From positions 19,745,329-19,809,328 of the forward strand of contig OX638369.1 of the NCBI GenBank assembly GCA_951812925.1: 64,000 bases of DNA, given 5' to 3'. Shown piece after piece: positions 1 through 9,560 of this stretch. This DNA is from Calliopum simillimum (lineage: Eukaryota; Arthropoda; Insecta; Diptera; Lauxaniidae). The notes beneath the pieces are model-generated. The model was not told the origin of the DNA. It did no database searches and worked only from the letters and a program-made list of their open reading frames with translations. The stretch's first letter is position 1. Each line of letters opens with the position of its first letter. The translations under genes were made by a program, and so were the position numbers.

Positions 1-780
1 AATCATGGTAGGTGGATACAAACTTAGCACAATTGAAAATATTAGATAGTAATTCTGTAATGAAATTCTAGTTGATTTGAAGGTAACGCTTTTTTTTGTT
101 TTGTGAAATTAATCGACTATTATGTCTTATAAGTAGTTGTAATCTTGGTAAGTGGACACAAATTTAGCACAATTGAAAATATTATTAGTTTTTTTTATAT
201 AATTCTGGTTGATTTGAAACTAGAGCTTTTTTTTGTTTTGTGAAATTAATCGACTATTATGTCTTGTAATTAGGTGGACACAAATTTGGCACAATTGAAA
301 ATATTAGTTATTTTTTAATATAATTATCGTTGATTTGAAGCTAGTGATTTTTTTTTTTTTTTTGTTTTGTGAAATTATTCGACTATTATGTCTTGTAAGT
401 AGTTGCAATCTTGGCAGCTGGACACAAATTTAGCACGATTGAAAATATTAGTAATTTTTTTTATATAATTTTAGTTGTTTTGAAGCTAGTGCTTTTTTTA
501 TTTTGTGAAATTAATCGATTATTATGTCTTGTAAGTAGTTGCAATCTTGGTAGGTGGACACAAATTTAGCACAATTGAAAATATTAGCAATTTTTTCATA
601 TCATTCTGCTTGATTTGAAGCTAGTGCTTTTTTTTTGTTTTGTGAAATTAATCGACTATTATGTCTTGTAAGTAGCTACAATCTTGGTAGGTGGACGCAA
701 ATTTAGCACAATTGAAAATATTTGTATTTTTTAATATAATTCTGGTTGCTTTGAAATTAATCGATTATAAGGCATGAGCT
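1..780 (+). repeat. Tandem repeat, unit about 122-144 bp
   Basis: At least six successive units share the core TGGACACAAATTTAGCAC, then AATTGAAAATATTAG, a TTTGAAGCTAGTGC block, a T-run, and TTAATCGACTATTATGTC. The AGCAC core recurs near 26, 166, 288, 432, 568 and 705. The units differ mainly in T-run length and point changes. The array may start before the window. Confidence 0.85.
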
Positions 781-3210
781 TAACACTATTAAAAATGGAC
801 ATAAATTTAGCACTATTGAAACCTTTGATTATTTGTTTCTTAGAATTTTAGTTAATTTAAACGTATTTGTAATAAAAGCATGTGTTAATATCTTTTTAAT
901 TAAAACGTAAAAAAACCCAAGCAATGCTTCTTGTCAGTTGGACACAGTCTTAGCATAGTTCAAATTTCAACTGAATCATTTTTAAAATAAATGCTAGTGA
1001 ACTGAAAGTGTTCCGAAAGTTCTTGCAAACACTGCTTTGTATTTAAATGCCCTTTGAGTACTAGATACAACAGCTTCAAAGTACGGATACATATGTATGT
1101 TATCTGTTGTACTTATCACAGCCCGAATGTACTCTGAAAAGCACAATTGTACTGCAAATGTCAAAAGATAATGTATACAATATTAAAAAAAAATACATTA
1201 TTCCATAAAGGTCCCAAAAAAAATATATACATACATAGCACATAATAAAAATAAAAACTAAATATCTCTCAAGAGTCGACCACAGTTAAAACCAAAAATT
1301 GTTGGTCAACAGTAACAGTTGTCATGGTTTATCAAAACGATGTACGTATTTTATGATTATTTCGCTTTAAAATGTAAATTTTATAAATGTATGCATAGAA
1401 CAAAATGTATGTAGATGTGTACGTTATATTTTTATTTTAAAATTTTAAAATCATAAATTACTGCAAAAGTGGTAGTGTTTCATAAAATGCCGAATGCTAT
1501 TATTTATTTTTGGTTTTCTGAAAAACCCTTAACTAAACAACTATATAATTAATATTACAAAAAATGTGCAAAAATCAAAAGACTCCCATATAATTGCCAA
1601 TATAATGGAGTTACGCGAGCACTCAACGCTTTTGAGTAGGATATCATTTGACGTTTCTAATAGCCTGCGGTACAGTTAAAATACAAAGTGCAAAATTTAA
1701 TTGACACTGATATTCGCCAAACGTTGTACTTATTGTGTACAACAAAACGATCAAATGAGGTTAATCAAATAGCACTTGAGGGTGTTAAACTCCAATTAAA
1801 ATCAAACTTAATGGCGCTGCTGCCAAACACAAAGTAGTAACTCAATGCCTTGGCGGTGCATTGGATTCTTTAGCAAAAGAAGAATCATCGTTACTAAAAT
1901 TGGAAAAAAATAAAAAAAATAACGAAAAAATAAATAGTTTTCCAACGCTTTCATTCATAATAAATTTTTATGTTACTGGCAAATGGCCAAATTTGAGAAA
2001 TAAGTAATTTTTATAAAATGGTATTCCTTTTTTTTTCGAACAAAATCAATGAAGCAGAAATCTTGTCGATAAACGAAAGAAGAAAGTCTGTAAAAATGAA
2101 ATGAATGGTTTGTGGACAAAAAGAAAAACCAAAAAATATGGCGCACTTGGGAGTAACACATTGTGGTGCTTTGACACTTCAAAGGACAACAACAAAAACA
2201 AGAAGAGCGATAGCAACAACAAGAATATATTATATGAAAACTCTAGTTAACGAAATATACTTATATTTGAAAATAGTTGTACGATTATATTGAAAGAAAT
2301 ATTTAGCTTAAATGATATACAGGGTGTAAACGTCAAAGCTATGAAGCTAACGGGAGGTGATAGAGGAGGCCTAGACTAACAAAAGTTGTATGGGAGAGGG
2401 TTCTAAAAAAAAAGAGTTATAGCAAAAAAAAATATTTTCTGACTTATTTTACAAAACAAAATTTTCTTGCTTCAACAACATTTAAGAGAAAACTATCCTA
2501 TGGAAAAGTTTAAGCCAATTTGGATAAAAAGGGTTCAAAAAGATTTTGCAAGTTTCTGGAACTTTCAAGTTGAAATACAAATTTTTTTTTTTCTATTTTT
2601 TTACTTTGAGGATATTTTAGAATGAAACACTTCTGATTATGATACCTTTTTAATTTTTTTTCAAAATTTTGTGACTTTTTGAGGTGAAAGAGGGCTTTTT
2701 ATTTTGAAGTTTAGAGCACTAAGAACACTTCAACCACATTTACCAAACATTACATAAATAGCATTATTTTGATAATTTTTTTTTAATTTGCCTTAAGATT
2801 TGTTTTTGTACTCCTTTCAATTAGTTGGTAAATATGCTTTTTGAAGGTTGGACACGAACTTAGCACAATTGAAAATATTAGCTATTTCTTCTTCTCGTTT
2901 TGATTGGTTTGAGCACAGCGAATGAGTAAATAATTCTTGAAAAGTAGTACGCAGTAATTAAGTAATGCATCTTGTACGTTGGGCATGAATTTAGCACAAT
3001 TTTTGTTTTTTGGGTTGATTTGATGTAAGTAGTTGGGCCAAAAAATAAAATGGAGTTATTAGTGCTTCTTGGAAGCTGGACACGAATTTAGCACAATTGG
3101 AAAAATTTATTATTTTTTTCTCATTATCATTAATCTGAGGGTTAGTTCTTGAGCAATTGCTTTACAGTTAAAATTCAAAATGAAACAAAGATGGACACGA
3201 ACTTAGCAAA
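781..3210 (+). repeat. Decayed, scattered copies of the TGGACAC repeat and intronic sequence
   Basis: Single degenerate copies of the upstream tandem unit reappear near 800, 930, 2850, 2980, 3070 and 3190, recognisable by GGACACGAACTTAGCACAATT. Between them is AT-rich intron without convincing coding potential. A family C dispersed repeat sits at about 2318-2820. Short frames around 1973-2293 are low-complexity and look accidental. Confidence 0.55.
2318..2820 (+). repeat. Dispersed repeat family C, copy 1
   Basis: The segment starts GGGTGTAAACGTCAAAGC and contains GGCCTAGACTAACAAAAG, then CTGACTTATTTTACAA. The same order is found reversed at about 9222-9560 and 28015-28475. The 3' limit is unclear. 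I see no coding capacity and no terminal inverted repeats. Confidence 0.5.
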
Positions 3211-3904
3211 AAAAAAAAAAAATCCTATTAACATACCTTTTTTATTATACCCTACACCGAGGGTATATTCACTTTGTCCTTCCGTATGTAACGCAAAGAA
3301 GGTGGCGTGGCAGATATAGAAAAGTACATATCGATACCTTAGAGCGCTATAGTCCTATCTCCATTTTCCCAATTGATGGGAAATGCAAAAAGAAGATTTC
3401 AAACAGTGGTTATTTAGGGTTGGCTGCTATTTTGATATAACGATGTATGCAATATTTTTACCTGTAGTATATTTTAACATAATTTAATGTTTTTACCCAT
3501 TTTATTAATTTCTAACGAAATCCCATCCAATTTATAGTATGTCATTACTTTTGCCCTTATATAGAATTCCACTACTATTGAAATAAACGACGTCTGTAGT
3601 ACATTTTTTGAATTTTTTCCACTAAAATGTCGTAAAAAGTCATGAAACGCGTAAAAAAGATGTAGAAAACACGAAAAAACAAATTTTTTTTTTTTTTTTT
3701 TGAGTTTTTGGTTCCGACAAACAAGAGTGGACCCTTGGGTGTTACCAAATTTGTTCACTTAAATGTCGCATAAAGTCATGAAACGCGAAGAAAACGCGAA
3801 AAAACTTATTTGAATATTCATTGGAGATAGGACAGTAGCGCTCTTGAAAAAATTACAATTTGGAGATAGGATTTTTCTTAATTATCGAGTATTTTGGTGT
3901 TTTT

Positions 3905-6384
3905 TTTTTTTTTTTTTTTTTTTTGTATTCCCTGCGGGTAAGGGGTCAGAATATGCCCGAGGTAAGCATGCCTGTCGTAAAAGGCGACTAAAAGCGGGTG
4001 ACCAGCCAGGGTGTGGAAGGGTGTAGCGTTGGACAGCGTTGCGCCTCGAAAGAAAAACCCACAATGCCCGTAACTGGCACTGACAAGGCGAGTCGATGCC
4101 GCCTTAAAATAAGCATCTTGTCGAAATCCTGAAGCGTCTGATCCAGAGTGGGCGGCTCCCAGGTCAGCGTCTGTTCCAGATTGGGCGGCTGAAATTAAAA
4201 GTGAATTTGGCCACTATAATTGCAGCGCTTGCCGGATCCAGCTTTAAGCTTATAACTTACTGCGTGGGGCGTTGCCGAGAAGATTATACTAATGAAGCAT
4301 GGATCGAAAAACGATGGGAAATAACTCTCCAAGTGGTACCCACCAGAGTGTGGTTAATCCACCTGCCTCGGCAGCATGCACATCGGATTTGGAGGTGCAA
4401 GAAACATGCATAGTTAGGAATGATTCTCCTATAACTGGAACCAATATGGTTTCTCAAAATTGTAACTGAGAGACGACACTAAAACTAGAGCGCAAAAGAA
4501 CGTCGCCGAAAAGGTCTTTAACTCTCTCAATAAAGAAGTCAGGCGATCGTGCAGACAAGACAAAAGAAGAATGTATAACGACCTCGCGAGCGAAGCCGAA
4601 AGCGCTGCAAATGCTCAAAATCTCAGGCAGCTTTACGATATCACCCGCAGATTATCAGGCAGAAAACTCCAACAGAGCCGCCCTATCAAAGACAAAAACG
4701 GAAATCTCTTAACATCTGCAGACGACCAACTAAACAGATGGAAAGAGTATTTTTGCGATATACTAAATCCCATGTCTACCACATCCCTGCAACCAGAATC
4801 ACCAACTACAACTGCCGCAATGACTCGCAGTAGTAGTCGAATACAAACACCGCCGCCTACAATTGATGAAATTGTGAAAGCTATCCAAAGCATGAAAAAC
4901 AACAAGGCCGCCGGTATAGATCAAATAACAGCTGAACTGCTAAAGGCATGCCCCATAACATCAGCTAAAATTCTCCATCCTCTGCTCAACAAAATCTGGA
5001 GTGAAGAGCGTTTGCCAGAAGATTGGCTACATGGCATGTTAGTCAAATTGCCGAAAAAAGGTGACCTAAGCGAGTGCCGAAACTATAGAGGCATCACCTT
5101 GCTCTCAGTACCATCAAAAGTACTGACGAAAGTGCTTCTGAGCAGGGTAAGCGAAAAACTTGATTCGGCCATTCGAAAGCAGCAAGCAGGATTCCGGCGA
5201 AACAGATCATGCGTGGATCAAATCAACACCCTCAGAATAATTGTCGAACAATCATGCGAGTGGCGTGCTGCACTTCAACTTGTCTTCGTTGACTATAGCA
5301 CTGCCTTCGACAGTGTCTCCCGAGAAAACATCTGGGCGTCACTGCAACGAAGAGGTATTGCCGCAAAGGCCATAAACTTAGTACGTGCACAATATGAAGG
5401 CTTTAAATGCAGTGTGCTACACAACAGGTTGTTGTCACCGACATTCACCACTAATTCAGGCGTACGGCAGGGGTGTTTACTATCACCATCACTCTTCCTT
5501 ATCGTTCTTGATGATATCCTAGATAAAGCTCTTAATAAGGCCAAAAGGGGTATTCAATGGAACTTTACCGAACATCTGGAAGATCTCGACTACGCTGACG
5601 ACATCTGCCTCTTATCGTCCAAACATTCAGATATGCAAAGCAAAATTGAAGACCTTGTCTTGGAATCACAAAAGGCCGGCCTAAAAATCAACGTATCCAA
5701 GACTAAAAGCATGAAGCTAAACGCAAGCAATGACATCACGTTTAAAGCTGGCAGTGATGACATCGGAAACGTCGATAGCTTCACGTATTTAGGCAGCATT
5801 ATCTCCATGGATGGTGGAGCAAAAGAGGATATCAACTCAAGAATAGCAAAAGCAAAAGGCGCGTTTGCTCAACTGAACAAAATATGGTCTTCATCCGTTA
5901 TATCCACCAAAACGAGAGTGCGCATTTTTGATTCGAATGTGAAATCGGTTTTGTTATATGGGTGCGAAACATGGCTTGTTACTGAACAACTAACGAACAT
6001 GCTGCAAGTATTCGTCAACAAATGCTTAAGGCGTATACTAAAGGTTTGGTGGCCTGGCACTATATCAAATGCCGAGCTACATCAAAAATGCAAACAGAAG
6101 GCTATAGCAAACGAGATCAAGCTGCGCAAATGGGGATGGATTGGTCACACTCTCCGGAAACCACACAGCGAAGTTTGTCGCCAGGCCCTTGAGTGGAATC
6201 CACAAGGCAGTAGAGGACGTGGTAGACCCAAAACCAACTGGAAAAGGTCGTTGGAAAAGGAAATCCAAGAATCGGGAAAATCGTGGCAAGAGATCAAAGT
6301 CATCGCAAGAGATCGTGACAAATGGAGAGATTTCATATTGGCCCTATGCTCCTCCTAGGAGTTAAAGGAGAATACATACATACA
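3905..6384 (+). mobile_element. Non-LTR retrotransposon, RTE-like, internally deleted
   Basis: The element is flanked by TTGGTGTTTTT at 3894-3904 and 6385-6395, a target-site duplication. The left boundary is uncertain because it lies in a T-run. The 5' region (from about 3925) includes GAGGTAAGCATGCCTGTCG and AAAGGCGACTAAAA, which I associate with insect RTE leaders. The 3' end is a short tail ending in ATACATACATACAT, typical of RTE simple-repeat tails. The N-terminal apurinic-like endonuclease expected before the reverse transcriptase is missing, so the copy cannot be autonomous. It is nested in the TIR element at 3331-6515. Confidence 0.75.
4466..6358 (+). CDS. Reverse transcriptase frame of an RTE-like retrotransposon, N-terminus missing
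   Basis: The frame is open from 4466; the first ATG is at 4571, giving 595 residues. Counted from that ATG, reverse transcriptase motifs occur in order: K-A-A-G-I-D near residue 110, Y-R-G-I-T near 172, F-V-D-Y-S-T-A-F-D near 239, Q-G-C-L-L-S-P near 300, and the catalytic Y-A-D-D near 341. A C-terminal region with K-W-G-W-I-G-H-T-L-R-K-P near 519 and a G-R-G-R-P-K motif is typical of RTE-type proteins. The catalytic domain shows no stops or frameshifts, so the insertion is probably recent. The endonuclease domain that normally precedes it is absent. A start upstream of 4571 is possible only as a fusion with lost sequence. In the cell the product would synthesise cDNA at a nicked target. Confidence 0.85.
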   Translation: MRDDTKTRAQKNVAEKVFNSLNKEVRRSCRQDKRRMYNDLASEAESAANAQNLRQLYDITRRLSGRKLQQSRPIKDKNGNLLTSADDQLNRWKEYFCDILNPMSTTSLQPESPTTTAAMTRSSSRIQTPPPTIDEIVKAIQSMKNNKAAGIDQITAELLKACPITSAKILHPLLNKIWSEERLPEDWLHGMLVKLPKKGDLSECRNYRGITLLSVPSKVLTKVLLSRVSEKLDSAIRKQQAGFRRNRSCVDQINTLRIIVEQSCEWRAALQLVFVDYSTAFDSVSRENIWASLQRRGIAAKAINLVRAQYEGFKCSVLHNRLLSPTFTTNSGVRQGCLLSPSLFLIVLDDILDKALNKAKRGIQWNFTEHLEDLDYADDICLLSSKHSDMQSKIEDLVLESQKAGLKINVSKTKSMKLNASNDITFKAGSDDIGNVDSFTYLGSIISMDGGAKEDINSRIAKAKGAFAQLNKIWSSSVISTKTRVRIFDSNVKSVLLYGCETWLVTEQLTNMLQVFVNKCLRRILKVWWPGTISNAELHQKCKQKAIANEIKLRKWGWIGHTLRKPHSEVCRQALEWNPQGSRGRGRPKTNWKRSLEKEIQESGKSWQEIKVIARDRDKWRDFILALCSS

Positions 6385-6839
6385 TTGGTGTTTTTGTGGT
6401 ATTTTGACATCACATAGTTTTCCACACGGTAAAGAAGCCCACAATGATGCCATAACTGTAAAAATCTCAAAATCGCAAAAAGTGGAGATAGGACTATAGC
6501 GCTCTAAGGTATCGATATATTCTTAATCAGCGTCACCTCCTGAGTCGATATAGCCATGTCCGTCTGTCTGGCTGGCTGGCTGAGTGTGGAAACACAGTTT
6601 TTGGGAAAACTGAGATGAGATAATTGAATGAAATTTGGTACACTACCTTCGTCGTCAAAGTTAGCGCGTGAGATTGAAAATGAGTGAAATCGGTCAACGG
6701 ACACGCCTACCGCCCATAAAAAAATATATTCAAAATGCAACTTTAGGAACATTCTTCACGACAATGCAAGCAAAATACACAAAAATAGTACGAATTATAA
6801 GCGCAAGCTCTGAGGAAAAACTCAGCGAATTTATACAAG

Positions 6840-7284
6840 AGGGCATGGCACCTCCCATATAAGCAAAAGCTTTAAAACGCTTTACTGAAAGTGTTTTTTG
6901 AGATAATCGAACTAAATTTTATTCAGATACTAATAACTATAAATGCATGCTCTGAGCAAAAACTGAGTGAAATCGAACAGGAGGGCGTGACACCTCCCAT
7001 ATAAGCAAAAGTTTCAAAATGATAAACTAAAAGAGTTTTTTTGGATAATCACATTAAATTTCACGCAAATAATAAGGACTTTAAATGCACGCTTTGAGCT
7101 AAGACTAGACAAACTCGGACAAGAGGCGTCGCATCTCCCATATAAGCAAAAGCTTCAAAATGTTATACTGACGTTTTTTGAGTTAATCGAACCAAATTTT
7201 ACTCAGACGCTAAGAACTATAAACGCAAGCTCCGAGCAAAAACTAGGTGAACTCGAACAAGAGGGTGTGGCACTTCCCATATAA
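6840..7284 (+). repeat. Central tandem repeats of the DINE-1-like element, period about 141 bp
   Basis: Three units bounded by CCCATATAAGCAAAAG, each with AACGCAAGCTCTGAGCAAAA-like and GTGACACCTCCC-like blocks. The starts at 6854, 6996, 7137 and 7276 give spacings of 142, 141 and 139. The same unit occurs reversed at 12540-12840 and 53040-53400. The last boundary is interrupted by the TIR element starting at 7285. Confidence 0.8.
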
Positions 7285-9144
7285 GGAGCATTCCAAAGTT
7301 GGTACGGGACAAATCGTACGCATGTTTTGAGTTTAAAAGTTAAATTAAAGACAAACCAGAATGTTATCAAAAAAAGCATCTAGTACATTTATTTTGTGTG
7401 ATATAGACCTATTAAAACCAATTATTTGTTCTTAATAATATTTATAGATAGTGAGTAATTAATAAGAAAAGAAGTTCGTTTGTACGGGACAGCCCAAATC
7501 TACCATACTTTCCATTTTTTGACTTTGTAGCAAGTTTTTAGCGAAGTTAATAAGCTTTAAAAATTAGCAAAAATATTCTTGGATAGACTAAGGGTCAAGG
7601 TATAGTAAAACAATAAAAGTTTGAAAAAATATTTATTTAAATGAGAGTTATTAAATAAAAATTAAATTGTTTGTACGGGACATTTTTGTTTGTACGGGAC
7701 TCGTACGAAATACATGTATATTTAATTAGTTTTAAATCATTTTTTAAATGAAAATATAACACTATGATTACCCCAAGCGTGTTTTTTGCATGTTACTTGA
7801 TGGCCATTAACTGAAATTTAATGAACTTTTGATATTCCTGGGATAGGCTCATGGATGAACATTTTTAATTTTTTAAGCTTTATCTGATTCAGAAATGAAA
7901 AAAATTCTCGTAGAGGGTACTACAGTGGCTGCTAGTGTCGCGAAATCTTTTGCGTTTTTGACTACGGCACCTTCTCTTTGACTTCGACCTTTTTGACTTA
8001 CAAGTCGTTTCACATTACCACCAACTCCGTGAACCACGCCTTTGGGATATGTTCATAAGTTACATAGATGCTGTTTAAGCATTACGTAAGCAGATTTTCA
8101 ATGATATAAGCAAAATTTAACAAATCGTGAACACGAACCCCTCTCTTATGATTAAACGTAAGCAGATTTCAAATACGAACAAGAATTCAGGAACTAAATT
8201 ATTTTTATAATTAAAGCAATAGCGGTCATACGGAAATTGAAAAAAACCTTGACACTTTAAATCAATTTTAAGGGCTAAAGTTAGACTTTAATTTAAATAT
8301 TTTTTGTCTTACGTAAGAATTTTATCGACCTCTCCTCCTGTATAAGCAACAATAAGCAAATCTTGAACCACTCCCCACCTAAATATGCTTACGTTATACT
8401 TGAACGGCCCTATATGAACACCATTTCATTTTATTTATAGCAGTCACAATTTCTTAAGTGCATATACATAATAAAGCCCCCTGAGACTTATAGTTCATAG
8501 CAAAGCAGTAACCAACGGTGACCGTACCCATATCGATAATTTTTAAACAGTTTTTTCAACAATATTAGAAAAAAATTAATAGAAATCTTAATTAAATAAA
8601 TATTGTGTTTGTACGGGACAAGTACTAAGATAATAATTATTATACTTTAGGCAAAATAAAATCCGAAAATTACTGCACTTTTTAAGAGTACCCAAGTAAC
8701 TAGGTTTAAATAAAATGTTAATAAAATTAAACCGTTATGTGTGTAGACGGAAAATTAATTACATCGATTTGTGCGTTTGTACGGGACACCCATAACTGTT
8801 TTGTTTGTCGCGGTATAATAAAGATGTTTGCCAGATAGCTTTTTTGCAAATACTATTTATCAATACACTAGTCTATGACCTTAAACGACAGATATAATTT
8901 GAAACGTAACTCATCATTGTTTAATAGAAAAACAATGATGAATATGATCAAAAATATACCTATTAAAAAAAAAATTTAGCACTTTCTTTAACTGTAAAAA
9001 ACTTAGCCTAATACCAAGATTTTAGTATGAAATCAATTTGTAAAGTAAAGTTTAATCCCACTAGAATATATTCGATCCATTAAAACATTTGAAAAATAAA
9101 TCTGAAACATCTGCTAAAAAATACCATTTTCACTGGAATGCTCC
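7285..9144 (+). mobile_element. TIR element with ATAA duplication and GTTTGTACGGGAC repeats
   Basis: The termini are GGAGCATTCCAAAG and CACTGGAATGCTCC, an 11 bp inverted repeat. ATAA is present at 7281-7284 and 9145-9148, and joining the flanks restores the DINE-1-like unit CCCATATAAGCAAAA. The 1.86 kb body has no significant frame. It carries six occurrences of TACGGGAC, five of them as GTTTGTACGGGAC (near 7303, 7478, 7670, 7688, 8607 and 8774). A 4 bp duplication fits several uncommon superfamilies (for example Chapaev or Sola types), and I cannot choose among them. Confidence 0.7.
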
Positions 9145-9221
9145 ATAAGCAAAATTTTCAAAATACCGCAGTGTAGGGTATTTCATGTTTGGCCAGGCTA
9201 AAGTTACACCCTTACTAGTTT

Positions 9222-9560
9222 TTTTTTTAAATTCTTGTGAAATTTTTTTTAAGTTTTTTGCACATGTGTTGTACCAAGAACTTTTTGTTTTCAAAATGAA
9301 ATTAACTTCAAATCAAAAAATTGGAAAATATGCCATCGAACAAAATTAAATTTATGGAGATTTTCAAAATAAATTATAAAAGCGTATGTTTATAGGACTC
9401 TTTTCATATTAAAATCCCCGAAAAAATTAACGAATAGAAAAAAAATTTTAAATGGTACATTTCAGACCTCCCATCCCATACAACTTTTTGTTAGTCTAAG
9501 CTTTCTCTGTCACCACCCAGTAGCTTCATCACCTTAACGTTTATAACCTCTCTGAAAGAA
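9222..9560 (-). repeat. Dispersed repeat family C, copy 2
   Basis: Reverse-oriented relative of 2318-2820 and 28015-28475. Shared blocks include TTATAAAAGCGTATGTTTAT, CTCCCATCCCATACAAC and TTGTTAGTCTAAGC. It directly abuts the right end of the DINE-1-like element. Confidence 0.5.

Larger units (their letters stand above)
3331..6515 (+). mobile_element. TIR element with TA target duplication, hosting an RTE-like insertion
   Basis: The ends form a perfect inverted repeat of about 33 bp, beginning TCGATACCTTAGAGCGCTAT and ending its mirror at 6515. TA lies on both sides, and comparison with the other DINE-1-like copies shows the pre-insertion sequence with one TA. This suggests a Tc1/mariner-type or MITE origin. 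A partial third end, TGGAGATAGGACAGTAGCGC, lies at 3822-3846, so an internal copy or rearrangement is likely. Apart from the nested retrotransposon the body is about 0.7 kb, with two degenerate direct repeats containing AAAGTCATGAAACGCG. No transposase is recognisable. Confidence 0.75.
3246..9220 (+). mobile_element. DINE-1/INE-1-like (Helentron-type) element with nested insertions
   Basis: The left end reads TATACCCTACACCGAGGG, then a block with CACCTCCTGAGTCGATATAG and CATGTCCGTCTGTCTGG, which resembles the conserved block of Drosophila INE-1/DINE-1. A central array of units of about 141 bp follows (6854-7284, boundaries CCCATATAAGCAAAAG at 6854, 6996, 7137). The right end is GTGTAGGGTATTTCATG and ACACCCTTACTAG. 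Two TIR elements (3331-6515 and 7285-9144) interrupt it. Similar copies in the window are at 12471-13203, 49372-50213 and 51948-53808. Non-autonomous: no Rep or helicase frame is seen. Class assignment is from remembered consensus. Confidence 0.72.
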
